This document shows positions 8,140 through 15,344 of a stretch of 38,261 bases of DNA, piece after piece; within the stretch, counting starts at the first letter, position 1, and each line of letters opens with the position of its first letter. The stretch covers positions 1 through 38,261 of the forward strand of contig CAJUTL010000025.1 in assembly GCA_910589395.1 (NCBI GenBank), given 5' to 3'. Source of the DNA: an uncultured Oscillospiraceae bacterium. GTDB lineage: Bacteria; Bacillota_A; Clostridia; Oscillospirales; Acutalibacteraceae. The position numbers and the translations under genes were made by a program. The notes below the pieces were generated by a model. It saw only the letters and a program-made list of their open reading frames with translations, was not told the origin of the DNA and did no database searches.

Positions 8140-9558
8140 CTAACAACTAACGTGCCACTCCACCCCGTCCGGCGTGTCCTTCATGACCACATGGCGGGCG
8201 GTAAGCTCGTCGCGAATGGCGTCGGCGGCGGCCCAGTCTTTACTTTTTCTGGCTTCGGCGCGCTTCGCGATCAGGGCCTCGATCTCTTCCCGCTCTTCCT
8301 GGGAAAGCTCTGCTCCCCGGGGCGCGGCGGCCTTTTCCGCCGCCTCCAAAAGACCCAGGGAAAGCACGGAATCGAAATCCTGTACCAAATACCGCTTGGT
8401 GGCGTCGGGCAGGTCGGACTTCAGCATATCGTAAAGCACAGTAAGGCCCAGGGAGGTGTTCAGGTCGTTCCCCAGCGCCTGGGAAAATTTCTCCCGCCAG
8501 GGCTTTGCCGCCTCCCGGTCCGGCTCCCCCTCTTTGGAAAGCCCGGCGACACGGGACGCCAGCTTTTGGTACGCCTGGGCGGCATTGTTCAGGCTTTCAA
8601 AAGAAAAAGCCAGGGGCTTGCGATAATGGGACTGCAGGCAGAACAGCCGGTAGCACAGGGGATCGTACCCCTTTTCCTCCAGCAGCGAAACGGTGAGGAA
8701 CTCTCCCTTGGACTTGCTCATTTTTCCCCTGGCGTCGTTCAAATGCAGCACGTGGAACCAGTATTTGCACCAGGGATGGCCCAGGTACGCCTCGCTTTGG
8801 GCGATCTCGTTGGTGTGGTGGGGGAAAGCGTTGTCGATGCCGCCGCAGTGGATATCCAGGTACTCTCCCAGCTCCCGCACGCTGATGGCGGAGCACTCGA
8901 TATGCCAGCCGGGGTAGCCGTAGCCCCAGGGGCTTTCCCATTTCAGCTCCTGATCCTCAAATTTTGATTTGGTGAACCACAGCACGAAATCGGTTTTATT
9001 CCGCTTATTTTCATCGGCGTCCACGCTGTCCCGCACGCCTACCGCCAGATCCTCTTCGTTCTGGTTGCCGAACACATAGTATTTTGAAAGCCTGGAGGTG
9101 TCAAAATACACATTTCCACCGGCCTGATAAGCATAGCCCTTTTGCAGCAGAACGGAAATAAACTCGATAAAATCCTCGATGCGGCTGGTGGCGGGCACCA
9201 CGGTATCGGGCCAGCGAATGTGAAGCTTTTCACAGTCCGCCCGGAACGCGTTCGTGTAAAACTCCGCGATCTCCATTACGGTTTTATGCTCCCGCTTTGC
9301 GCCCTTGAGCATCTTATCCTCTCCGGTGTCCGCATCGGAGGAAAGATGCCCCACATCGGTGATGTTCATCACCCGATCCACCTGATAGCCCTCGTACCGC
9401 AGAAATTTCTCCAGCACGTCCTCCATCAGGTAGGAGCGCAAATTGCCGATATGGGCAAAATGGTACACCGTGGGGCCGCAGGTATACAGCCGCACTTTTC
9501 CCGGCTCGTGAGGGACAAAGGGCTCTTTTTTCATGGTCAGTGTATTTACCAGCTCCAT
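8140..9558 (-). CDS. cysS: Cysteinyl-tRNA synthetase
   Basis: 472 aa, close to the usual length. It charges tRNA-Cys with cysteine in the cytosol. Class I signatures are visible: HIGN at 36-39 and KMSKS at 279-283. Zinc ligands are expected at Cys27, Cys222 (HIECS) and the HHTNE region (about 247-251). The anticodon-binding helical C terminus ends in DGVEWHVSC. The ATG follows AAGGAG by 7 nt, and that site lies inside the last codons of cysE. The gap to the cysE stop is 2 bp, so translation is probably coupled. As second gene of cysE-cysS it falls under the T-box at 10579-10834, so low charging of its own tRNA should raise its expression. Confidence 0.97.
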   Translation of the reverse strand: MELVNTLTMKKEPFVPHEPGKVRLYTCGPTVYHFAHIGNLRSYLMEDVLEKFLRYEGYQVDRVMNITDVGHLSSDADTGEDKMLKGAKREHKTVMEIAEFYTNAFRADCEKLHIRWPDTVVPATSRIEDFIEFISVLLQKGYAYQAGGNVYFDTSRLSKYYVFGNQNEEDLAVGVRDSVDADENKRNKTDFVLWFTKSKFEDQELKWESPWGYGYPGWHIECSAISVRELGEYLDIHCGGIDNAFPHHTNEIAQSEAYLGHPWCKYWFHVLHLNDARGKMSKSKGEFLTVSLLEEKGYDPLCYRLFCLQSHYRKPLAFSFESLNNAAQAYQKLASRVAGLSKEGEPDREAAKPWREKFSQALGNDLNTSLGLTVLYDMLKSDLPDATKRYLVQDFDSVLSLGLLEAAEKAAAPRGAELSQEEREEIEALIAKRAEARKSKDWAAADAIRDELTARHVVMKDTPDGVEWHVSC

Positions 9559-9560
9559 TT

Positions 9561-10247
9561 TTATTCTCCTTTTTCTACCCGGGCTTTTTCACCGGTTTCT
9601 TTTTCCTCCAGCAGATTGTTCAGCTCGTTCTGCATGCGCTCCAGCTGGCCCCGCAGATGACAGAGCTCCATGGAAACAGGGTCCGCCACATGGATCTGAT
9701 CCAGCTGGGTGCTGGCGCATTCTACCTTTTTCCCGCCGATCTTCACCACCCGGGCCGGCACGCCCACCGCGGTGGCGTCCGGCGGAACGGCGTCCAGCAC
9801 CACGGCCCCCGCCGCTACCCGGGCGTTGTCACCTACGGTAAAGGGGCCCAGCACCTTTGCCCCCGCGCCCACCAGCACATGGTTTCCCAGGGTGGGGTGG
9901 CGCTTGCCCTGATCCTTTCCGGTGCCGCCCAGGGTCACATTTTGATACAGGGTGCAGAAATCCCCGATCTCGGCGGTCTCGCCGATGACCACGCCCATGC
10001 CATGGTCGATAAAGAGTCCCCGGCCGATTTTGGCCGCCGGGTGGATCTCGATCCCGGTCTTTTTCCGGGAGCGCTGGGAAATGAACCGGGCCAGAAATTT
10101 CAAATTGTGCCGGTAAAACCAGTTTGCCCTGCGATGGGCCCGCACCGCCTTAAATCCGGAATAAAGAAAAAATACTTCCAGCCTGGAGCGTGCCGCCGGA
10201 TCCCGCTCCATAACAGCGTTCAGATCCTCCTTCAGCTTTTGAAACAT
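9561..10247 (-). CDS. cysE: Serine O-acetyltransferase
   Basis: 228 aa from ATG 10247 (AAGAAGG 8 nt upstream); a GTG three codons earlier is also in frame. The enzyme transfers acetyl from acetyl-CoA to serine, giving the O-acetylserine used for cysteine synthesis. An N-terminal helical part with the RANWFYRHNLKFLARF region precedes the left-handed beta-helix (hexapeptide repeats) with IDHGMGVVIGETAEIGD, the expected active-site His, and GGTGKDQGKRHP. After the beta-helix there is an acidic, helical tail of about 60 residues (MELCHLRGQLERMQNELNNL), probably a coiled coil. This replaces the short regulatory C-terminal tail of enterobacterial CysE, so feedback control may differ. It is the first gene of the cysE-cysS operon. 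Confidence 0.95.
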   Translation of the reverse strand: MFQKLKEDLNAVMERDPAARSRLEVFFLYSGFKAVRAHRRANWFYRHNLKFLARFISQRSRKKTGIEIHPAAKIGRGLFIDHGMGVVIGETAEIGDFCTLYQNVTLGGTGKDQGKRHPTLGNHVLVGAGAKVLGPFTVGDNARVAAGAVVLDAVPPDATAVGVPARVVKIGGKKVECASTQLDQIHVADPVSMELCHLRGQLERMQNELNNLLEEKETGEKARVEKGE

Positions 10248-10267
10248 AATAATCACCTTCTTGGGTA

Positions 10268-10294
10268 TTTAGATGCTGGATACTAGATGCTAGA
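10268..10294 (-). repeat. Short pre-RBS repeat (copy ahead of cysE)
   Basis: On the minus strand this reads TCTAGCATCTAGTATCCAGCATCTAAA and ends about 6 nt before the cysE ribosome binding site. Copies in the same orientation relative to the downstream gene precede the genes at 15345 and 37867; a fourth lies at 23400-23441. Confidence 0.7.
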
Positions 10295-10317
10295 CAATGG
10301 CAGCGCTGCTGCGCACG

Positions 10318-10581
10318 ATGCGCAGTGAGCAATTAGCAATGAGGAATGAGCAATTTAAGGTCAAGGGAAAGGTCCTTTCACCTGTCATTCTGAGTGAAGC
10401 GAAGAATCTCGCCCTTTGTTTCTGAGTAAAAGTCCGAAGAACGAGATTCTTCGCGGCAGCAAAGCTTGCTTTGCTGAAAAAGCGAAGCCAGCTTCGCTTT
10501 TTGCTCAGCAATGACAGAGAATGGGTGCCAAACTATCATTTACCGCCCCGCCCTTCATTGCTCATTGCTCATTCACCATTT
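10318..10581. repeat. Composite nested inverted repeat (core copy 3) inside the cysES leader
   Basis: The outer flanks are ATGAG/CAATT word tracts (about 10318-10358 and the inverse at 10553-10578). The core hairpin arms are 10383-10413 (TGTCATTCTGAGTGAAGCGA...) and about 10436-10516. The right arm is decorated with two extra palindromes: CAGCAAAGC-TT-GCTTTGCTG (10457-10476) and AAAAAGCGAAGC-CA-GCTTCGCTTTTT (about 10477-10502). The element's edge touches the T-run of the T-box terminator, so it sits in the transcribed leader between the T-box and cysE. Confidence 0.75.
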
Positions 10582-10834
10582 AAAAACGAACAGCGCTTTC
10601 GCAGACGGATTTTTCGTCTGCGAAGGCGCTGTTTCGCGCGGTTCCACTTCGCTTTGTTCTCCTGCGGAGGATAACGGCTCCCGCCGGGTGGGGATTTCCC
10701 CCCGCCTGCTCCGGAATGCATTCTCCCCTGCCGCGGCCAAAAAGGGTTTCAGCCGGGAAAGCACGGCTTTCGCCATGCCCTCCACGCCCTTTTCTCTCTG
10801 CTGCCCGGTATCTCCGGGGATACTTCTTTCCTTC
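10579..10834 (-). promoter_or_regulatory. Cysteine T-box leader (tRNA-Cys sensing) for cysE-cysS
   Basis: On the minus strand the conserved T-box core AAGTGGAACCGCG occurs with TGGAACCGCG at 10646-10637. It is followed by a long terminator stem (AACAGCGC...CGCAGACG with its complement, about 10588-10633) and a five-T run (10586-10582). Upstream is an AGAGAG K-turn-like element (about 10793-10800) and a probable specifier TGC (10720-10718) in GAATGCATT. TGC is a Cys codon. The variable base of the UGGN bulge is A, which would pair with the U discriminator base usual for tRNA-Cys. Both signals point to cysteine. Uncharged tRNA-Cys would stabilise the antiterminator and switch on cysE-cysS. A 70-codon open frame inside this leader (10573-10785) is not a gene. 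Confidence 0.88.
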
Positions 10835-10840
10835 TTCGCA

Positions 10841-10870
10841 ATACTAGCTTATTTTATGCCTTTTGGGCAA
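10841..10870 (-). promoter_or_regulatory. Putative promoter of the cysES T-box leader
   Basis: On the minus strand: TTGCCC (10870-10865), 18-bp spacer, TAGTAT (10846-10841). It lies just after the prs stop codon and would start transcription a few bases before the T-box. The match to consensus is moderate; read-through from prs is also possible. Confidence 0.5.
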
Positions 10871-10879
10871 AAGGGTTCC

Positions 10880-12064
10880 TTATTTCTCAAAGCTCAGCTG
10901 CTGTCCCTGGTATTTGCTGCGCTCTTCCCGCCGCCTTTCCAGAAGCGCGTCGATCTTCTGGTGAGGGTCGATCAGGGAGCTTACGGAAATATCATGGTTC
11001 AAAGCGGAAATAAAATACGCGATGTACTTTGACACATCCACTTCATAGAACCAGGGGCGGTTTTTCAGCTCTTCCGTGCGGTAGGTCAGGTTGGAACCGA
11101 ACACGCCGTCGATCACGCCTTCTCGGTAGGCCTTATCAAAGGTGGCAAGGCCGTTGGTGAAAATGGCGTAGGTGGCATAGGCGAAAATGCGCTTTGCCTT
11201 TCTTTCCTTCAGATTATAGGCAATGTCCAGCATGGATTCCCCGGAAGAGATGATATCATCGGCAATGAATACATCCTTCCCTTCCACATCGGAGCCCAGA
11301 TACTCGTGGGCCACAATGGGGTTTCGTCCGTCCACCACCCGGGAATAATCCCGGCGCTTATAGAACATGCCCATTTCCACTCCCAGCACAGAGGCATAGT
11401 ACATATTGCGGCTCAGGGCGCCCTCGTCGGGGCTGACGATCATAAAATCGTTCCGGTCGGTGGAAAGATCCGGAAAATTGCGGAACATGGACTTCAGTAC
11501 CTGATAGCTGGGCATCAGGTTGTCAAAACCCATCAGAGGCACGGCGTTTTGTACCCTGGGGTCGTGGGCGTCAAAGGTGACCACATTTTCCACCCCCATG
11601 GCGTGAAGCTCCTGCATGGCCACGGCGCAGTCCAGAGATTCCCGGTAGCTTCTGCGGTGCTGCCTGCCGCCGTACAGCAGGGGCATGATCACGTTGATTC
11701 GATGGGCCTTGCCGCTGGCCGCCTGGATCAGCCGCTTCAGATCCTGAAAATGGTCGTCGGGAGACATGTGGTTCTCCTTGCCGAAATAGTTATAGACACA
11801 GCTGTAATTCCCTACATCCACAATGAAAAACAGGTCATAGCCCCGAACCGTATCGGTAATGATCCCCTTTCCGTCCCCGGAGGAGAACCGGGGGCAGCTT
11901 GCCTTGATCTGGAAGGTATCGACCTTCACGCCTGCCTCTTTCGCCCATCTCAGCAGGTGAGCCTCGATCTTGCCGGAAAGCTCTGTCGCACCCTCCAGGG
12001 AAACGATCCCCAAAGGAGCTACACGGTTTTGGGGGCTGAAAAAAAACTGCGCCGATTGTTCCAT
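10880..12064 (-). CDS. prs: Ribose-phosphate pyrophosphokinase, long-form
   Basis: 394 aa from ATG 12064; an ATG four codons earlier (12076) abuts the GAAAGG site with no spacing, so the later start is preferred. The family makes PRPP from ribose 5-phosphate and ATP for nucleotide, His and Trp synthesis. Visible features are a GGRQHRRSYRESLDC segment and VVTFDAHDPRVQN (matching the ATP-binding region with its HDP-type motif), the flexible SPDEGALSRN loop, and the PRPP loop VFIADDIISSGESM. It is about 75 residues longer than classical Prs (around 315 aa) and belongs to a divergent Clostridia form with N-terminal and internal additions. Whether it is the only PRPP synthetase of the cell cannot be told from this window. 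It lies upstream of the cysES T-box on the same strand. Confidence 0.88.
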   Translation of the reverse strand: MEQSAQFFFSPQNRVAPLGIVSLEGATELSGKIEAHLLRWAKEAGVKVDTFQIKASCPRFSSGDGKGIITDTVRGYDLFFIVDVGNYSCVYNYFGKENHMSPDDHFQDLKRLIQAASGKAHRINVIMPLLYGGRQHRRSYRESLDCAVAMQELHAMGVENVVTFDAHDPRVQNAVPLMGFDNLMPSYQVLKSMFRNFPDLSTDRNDFMIVSPDEGALSRNMYYASVLGVEMGMFYKRRDYSRVVDGRNPIVAHEYLGSDVEGKDVFIADDIISSGESMLDIAYNLKERKAKRIFAYATYAIFTNGLATFDKAYREGVIDGVFGSNLTYRTEELKNRPWFYEVDVSKYIAYFISALNHDISVSSLIDPHQKIDALLERRREERSKYQGQQLSFEK

Positions 12065-12219
12065 TCTGCTGGCCATCCTTTCTCTGTCCGCAAATATTTG
12101 ATTGTAGCTTCACTTGACAAGGGAAGCTGCCGGGCCTTTTATGAATAAAATCTTAACACAATCCTGTCCGCAATTCTACAAAAACCTGCGAAAATTTTAG
12201 AGAATTTTGATTTTTCACA

Positions 12220-12240
12220 GCCCCTACAGTTTTTCGGGGC
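12220..12240. terminator. Weak hairpin between the GH42 and prs genes
   Basis: GCCCC and GGGGC pair around an 11-nt loop, just downstream of the GH42 stop at 12251. On the minus strand no clean T-run follows at once (TGTGAAAAATC), so it is a weak candidate terminator for the GH42 gene. Confidence 0.35.
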
Positions 12241-12250
12241 AATCTCCCCC

Positions 12251-14275
12251 TTATTTTGTGCTTCCCTGCAATACGGCAGAGCCGTAAGGAGGCAAAACAA
12301 CTTCCTTTTTTTCTTCTCCGGTTTGAAAATCCCTGTACCCATGGGGCAGAGAAACGCTTTTTTCCACGCCGGAGAAGTTTTGCAGAAACAGGTAACGCTC
12401 CTCCTCTGTTTCCCGCAGGCAGGCTTCCACACCCTGAGGCGGGTCGCTGTCCAGGGCCTTTTTCAGCCCCAGCTCTTCCGCCAGCTCGTGATAAAAATCA
12501 TCGCAGAAGCGGTTTTCCGTTCTGGCGGCAATATAATAGGCTTTCCCGGCCCCGAATCCGTTTACGGTAAGGGCAGGCTCTCCCCGGTAAAAGTCTTCTC
12601 CGTAGGTTCCCAGCACCCTGGCGCCTTCCGCGTGGATCAGGGCGCAGAGCTCCGCGATCTCATAAGTTTTTTCCCCCATACAAAGGGTGTTTTTCTCCCC
12701 GTCCCACAGACCGTCGGTAGATTCGTTCCAAACGCCGAACAGCTCTCTGAGTCCCGCGCCGGGCCAGCCGCCCAGATAGCACAGATCGTTTTCATTCACA
12801 AGGCCGGTAAGATATGTTCCCACCAGCGTGCCGCCGCCTTCCACAAAGCGCTGGAGCCTTTCCTCGATCCCGCCTCGCAGCAGGTACAGCATGGGGGCGA
12901 TCACCAGCCGGTAGCCGGAAAGATCCCTCTCCTCGTCGATCACGTCTACGGCAATGCCCTGCTTCCACAGGGCCCGGTAGTGCTGCTGCACTGTTTCCAC
13001 ATAATGGATTCCGCAGTTTCTGGGGCCTGCCGCGTCCTTCATGGCCCAGCCGTTTTCCGTATCAAACAGCAAAGCCACCTGAGGCTTACTCATACTGACA
13101 GCGAGGCTGCTCAGCTCTTCCAAGCGCTGCCCCACCTCGGTCACGTCCCGGAACACCCTGGTATCGGAGCCGCCGTAGTGATCCACCACCGCTCCGTGAA
13201 ATTTTTCGGTAGAGCCCCTGCTTTTGCGGAACTGAAAATACTGCACGGAATTGGAGCCGTGGGCAATGGCCTGCATGCACTGGGCCATGTGCATGCCCGG
13301 GCGCTTCAAGCGGGAAACCGGCGTCCAGTTTGTCATGCTGGGGGTGGATTCCATCAGCAGGAAGGGCTGCTTTTTCAAGGAGCGCATCACATCGTGCCAC
13401 AGGGCCACCTGAGCGGCGGTTTCGCTGTTGTCGCCCGCCTTCCACCAGGGGTAGCTGTCCCAGGAGATCACGTCCAGTTCGTCCCGGAATTTGCCGTAAT
13501 TATAGTCGTCAAAATAGTACATGAAATTCGTGGTGACGGGAAGCATCGGGTTCACGGCCTTTACCGCGTCCCGTTCCAGCCTCATAAAATCGATGACCTG
13601 ATCGGTGGTAAAACGCTTCCAATCCAGGTTCAGGCCGTGGGTGCCGGTCTCGCCGTTAGGCACCGGGGCATGGATCTGCTCCCAATCGGTATAAGTGTGG
13701 CTCCAGAAATCTGTCCACCACTGATGGTTCAGCTCCTCCAGGGTACCGTACTTTTTCTTCAGCCACTGCCGAAAGGCCGCCTGGCACTGGGGACAATAGC
13801 AAACGCCCCCGTATTCGTTGGAAAGGTGCCACAAAAGCACGCCGGGGTGAAAGGCAAACTGCTCCGCCAGGGCGGTATCGATGGCCTTTACCTTTTCCCG
13901 GTAAAGGGGAGAGGTATAGCAGTGGTTGTGCCGCCCGCCGGTCTCGTCCCGTACAAGCTCCCGGGAGACCCGGCGGATCTCCGGGTATTTTTCGCTCATC
14001 CACACGGGCTTTGCGCCGGAGGGAGTGGCAAGCACCGTGTAAATGCCGTTTTCATACAGATCGTCAATAATTTTCCGGAGCCAGCCGAACTGATACTCGC
14101 CCTCCCTGGGCTCCAGTTTGGCCCAGGAGAAGATACCCACGGAAGCACAGTTGATATGGGCCTTTTTCATCAGCTCAATATCCTTTTTCAAAATGTCGGG
14201 GCACTCCAGCCATTGGTCGGGATTATAGTCTCCGCCGTGGAGCAGATAGGGGAATTTCGGGGTCTGGGATTTCAT
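12251..14275 (-). CDS. GH42 beta-galactosidase
   Basis: 674 aa from ATG 14275 (AAAGGAG 9 nt upstream), the usual length for family GH42. The upstream in-frame ATG at 14344 falls on the promoter and is rejected. The enzyme should hydrolyse terminal beta-galactosides in the cytosol, since no signal peptide is present. The acid/base Glu154 lies in LLWHLSNEYGG and the nucleophile Glu309 in FLLMESTPS. A zinc cluster of GH42 type is indicated by Cys119 (HNHCYTSP) and Cys159, Cys161 and Cys164 (VCYCPQC). The N terminus LLHGGDYNPDQW is the TIM barrel start; a trimerisation domain with FDTENGWAM and a small C-terminal beta domain follow. No sugar transporter or regulator gene is adjacent. The gene appears to be transcribed alone from the promoter at 14316-14344. 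Confidence 0.95.
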   Translation of the reverse strand: MKSQTPKFPYLLHGGDYNPDQWLECPDILKKDIELMKKAHINCASVGIFSWAKLEPREGEYQFGWLRKIIDDLYENGIYTVLATPSGAKPVWMSEKYPEIRRVSRELVRDETGGRHNHCYTSPLYREKVKAIDTALAEQFAFHPGVLLWHLSNEYGGVCYCPQCQAAFRQWLKKKYGTLEELNHQWWTDFWSHTYTDWEQIHAPVPNGETGTHGLNLDWKRFTTDQVIDFMRLERDAVKAVNPMLPVTTNFMYYFDDYNYGKFRDELDVISWDSYPWWKAGDNSETAAQVALWHDVMRSLKKQPFLLMESTPSMTNWTPVSRLKRPGMHMAQCMQAIAHGSNSVQYFQFRKSRGSTEKFHGAVVDHYGGSDTRVFRDVTEVGQRLEELSSLAVSMSKPQVALLFDTENGWAMKDAAGPRNCGIHYVETVQQHYRALWKQGIAVDVIDEERDLSGYRLVIAPMLYLLRGGIEERLQRFVEGGGTLVGTYLTGLVNENDLCYLGGWPGAGLRELFGVWNESTDGLWDGEKNTLCMGEKTYEIAELCALIHAEGARVLGTYGEDFYRGEPALTVNGFGAGKAYYIAARTENRFCDDFYHELAEELGLKKALDSDPPQGVEACLRETEEERYLFLQNFSGVEKSVSLPHGYRDFQTGEEKKEVVLPPYGSAVLQGSTK

Positions 14276-14315
14276 AAAAGCAGGCTCCTTTCGGAAAATA
14301 AATCTGTCTTTTCCC

Positions 14316-14344
14316 ATTGTAATACGAAGCGGGAAAAGCCGCAA
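14316..14344 (-). promoter_or_regulatory. Promoter of the GH42 gene
   Basis: Minus strand: TTGCGG (14344-14339), 17-bp spacer, TACAAT (14321-14316). Spacing is ideal and the -10 has one mismatch. It lies about 40 bp upstream of the ATG at 14275. Confidence 0.7.
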
Positions 14345-14482
14345 GGGGAAATAGTCGTTAGTTGTGAGTATTAGAGCAAGGGCTTTCAGGTGAGCGGGAC
14401 AAAAGCGGGTGGAATTTGACAGGACGAGAGGGTAAAATGTACGGTATCATACAGTCAGGCACTGGGAAAGGAGAAAGAAAAA

Positions 14483-14944
14483 ATGAAGTATGAAATTCGG
14501 AAGAAGGAGAGCTTTGCCGTCATTGGGAAGCTGGGCTCCACCGAGGACGGAGAAGGATTTATCGGGCGGCTGTGGCAGGAGGCAAACTCTCATTTTGAAG
14601 AAGTAGCCGCCCTGGCAAAGAAAAGGGAAGACGGAGCTTTCGCCGGGTTCTGGGGCCTGATGTCCGACTGCGGCATGGCCTTTCTCCCCTGGGAAAACGA
14701 CTTTTCAAAGGGCCTTTACCTGGCGGGCGTGGAGGTGGAGGGATCCGTCGAGGCCCCTGCGGGCTGGGTGAAGTGGGTCTCTCCCGGCTATGAATACCTG
14801 GTCACGGAAGCAGGCCCACAGGCTTTCTCCCAGGCACTGGAGCAGCTCCGGCAGGAAAACCGGAAGCTGGCCGGAGCCGTCTACGACTATACCGATCCCA
14901 AAACCGGGGAAAACTATCAGTTTTTCCCCATTCAAAAGCTTTAA
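14483..14944 (+). CDS. GyrI-like effector-binding domain protein
   Basis: 153 aa, ATG preceded by AAAGGAG. The sequence fits a stand-alone GyrI-like/AraC effector-binding (SOUL-type) domain: N-terminal strand YEIRKKESFAVIGKLG, a helix with FIGRLWQEANSHFEEV, a central FWGLMSD segment, then LYLAGVEVEG, WVKWVSPGYEYLVTE and the C-terminal DYTDPKTGENYQFFPIQKL. These proteins bind or hydrolyse small ligands, or act as regulatory subunits without a DNA-binding domain. No helix-turn-helix is present here. A TTGACA hexamer occurs about 70 bp upstream, but no well-spaced -10 pairs with it, so the promoter is not assigned. It is divergent from the GH42 gene; a functional link is not shown. The precise ligand cannot be predicted. 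Confidence 0.8.
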   Translation: MKYEIRKKESFAVIGKLGSTEDGEGFIGRLWQEANSHFEEVAALAKKREDGAFAGFWGLMSDCGMAFLPWENDFSKGLYLAGVEVEGSVEAPAGWVKWVSPGYEYLVTEAGPQAFSQALEQLRQENRKLAGAVYDYTDPKTGENYQFFPIQKL

Positions 14945-15280
14945 GGCGGCGGAAATGAGGAATGAGGAATTAGCAATGAAGGTCAAGGACGAGGCGATAA
15001 ATGATAGTTTAGCGAACAGTTCCCTCCTGTCATTCTGAGGAACGCAGAAAGCTATAGCTTTCTTGACGAAGAATCTCGACCTTAAAGCCCTTCAAAAAGG
15101 CCCAAAGAACGAGATTCTTCACCGAGAAAGCAAGGTTAAAAAGCTATAGCTTTTTGTGCTTGTCTGTTCAGTAATGACAGTTGGAAAGTGAGCGGGTAAT
15201 CGATAAATTCCAATTTAGCAAGCTCTTCCCTTGACCTTAAATTGCTCATTTCTAATTGCTCATTGCTCATTGAATATAGC
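14945..15280. repeat. Composite nested inverted repeat (core copy 4), best-preserved example
   Basis: The element is built like nested brackets. The outer flanks are an ATGAGGAATTAGCAATGA-type tract with GGTCAAGG (14953-14993) and its inverse (CCTTGACC... to about 15271). The next layer is ATAAATGATAGTTTAGC (14998-15013) against ATAAATTCCAATTTAGC (about 15203-15219). The core arms are 15028-15082 and about 15104-15179. Each core arm carries a palindrome: AGAAAGCTATAGCTTTCT (15047-15064) and AAAAAGCTATAGCTTTTT (15138-15155). About 320 bp in all; it holds no gene. Confidence 0.8.
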
Positions 15281-15291
15281 GGTGCCACCAC

Positions 15292-15327
15292 CATCTAGCA
15301 TCTGCTATCTAGTATCCAGCATCTAAA
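15292..15327 (+). repeat. Short pre-RBS repeat (copy ahead of the transglutaminase-like gene)
   Basis: The stretch contains CTAGCATCTGCTATCTAGT followed by ATCCAGCATCTAAA. It ends 3 nt before the AAAGGAG of the gene at 15345 and has the same orientation toward its gene as the copies ahead of cysE and the histidine kinase. Confidence 0.7.
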
Positions 15328-15344
15328 ACCAAAGGAGCCTATTT

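Noticed and set aside
10573..10785. 70-codon minus-strand open frame upstream of cysE
   Set aside because: It lies entirely within the T-box leader and its terminator; the frame is a by-product of the structured RNA sequence.
12323..14374. 683-codon plus-strand open frame
   Set aside because: It is antisense to the GH42 gene, whose catalytic motifs and promoter are clear. The antisense translation is His/Gly/Pro-rich with no recognisable domain.
14418..14446. TTGACA and TATCAT as a promoter for the GyrI-like gene
   Set aside because: The hexamers are about 23 bp apart, too far for a normal sigma-A promoter; no other good pair was found.
14953..15271. Possible CRISPR-like array because of recurring ATGAGCAATTAGCAATGA words
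   Set aside because: The words vary in length, are tandem or inverted, and lack regular unique spacers; no cas gene is nearby.
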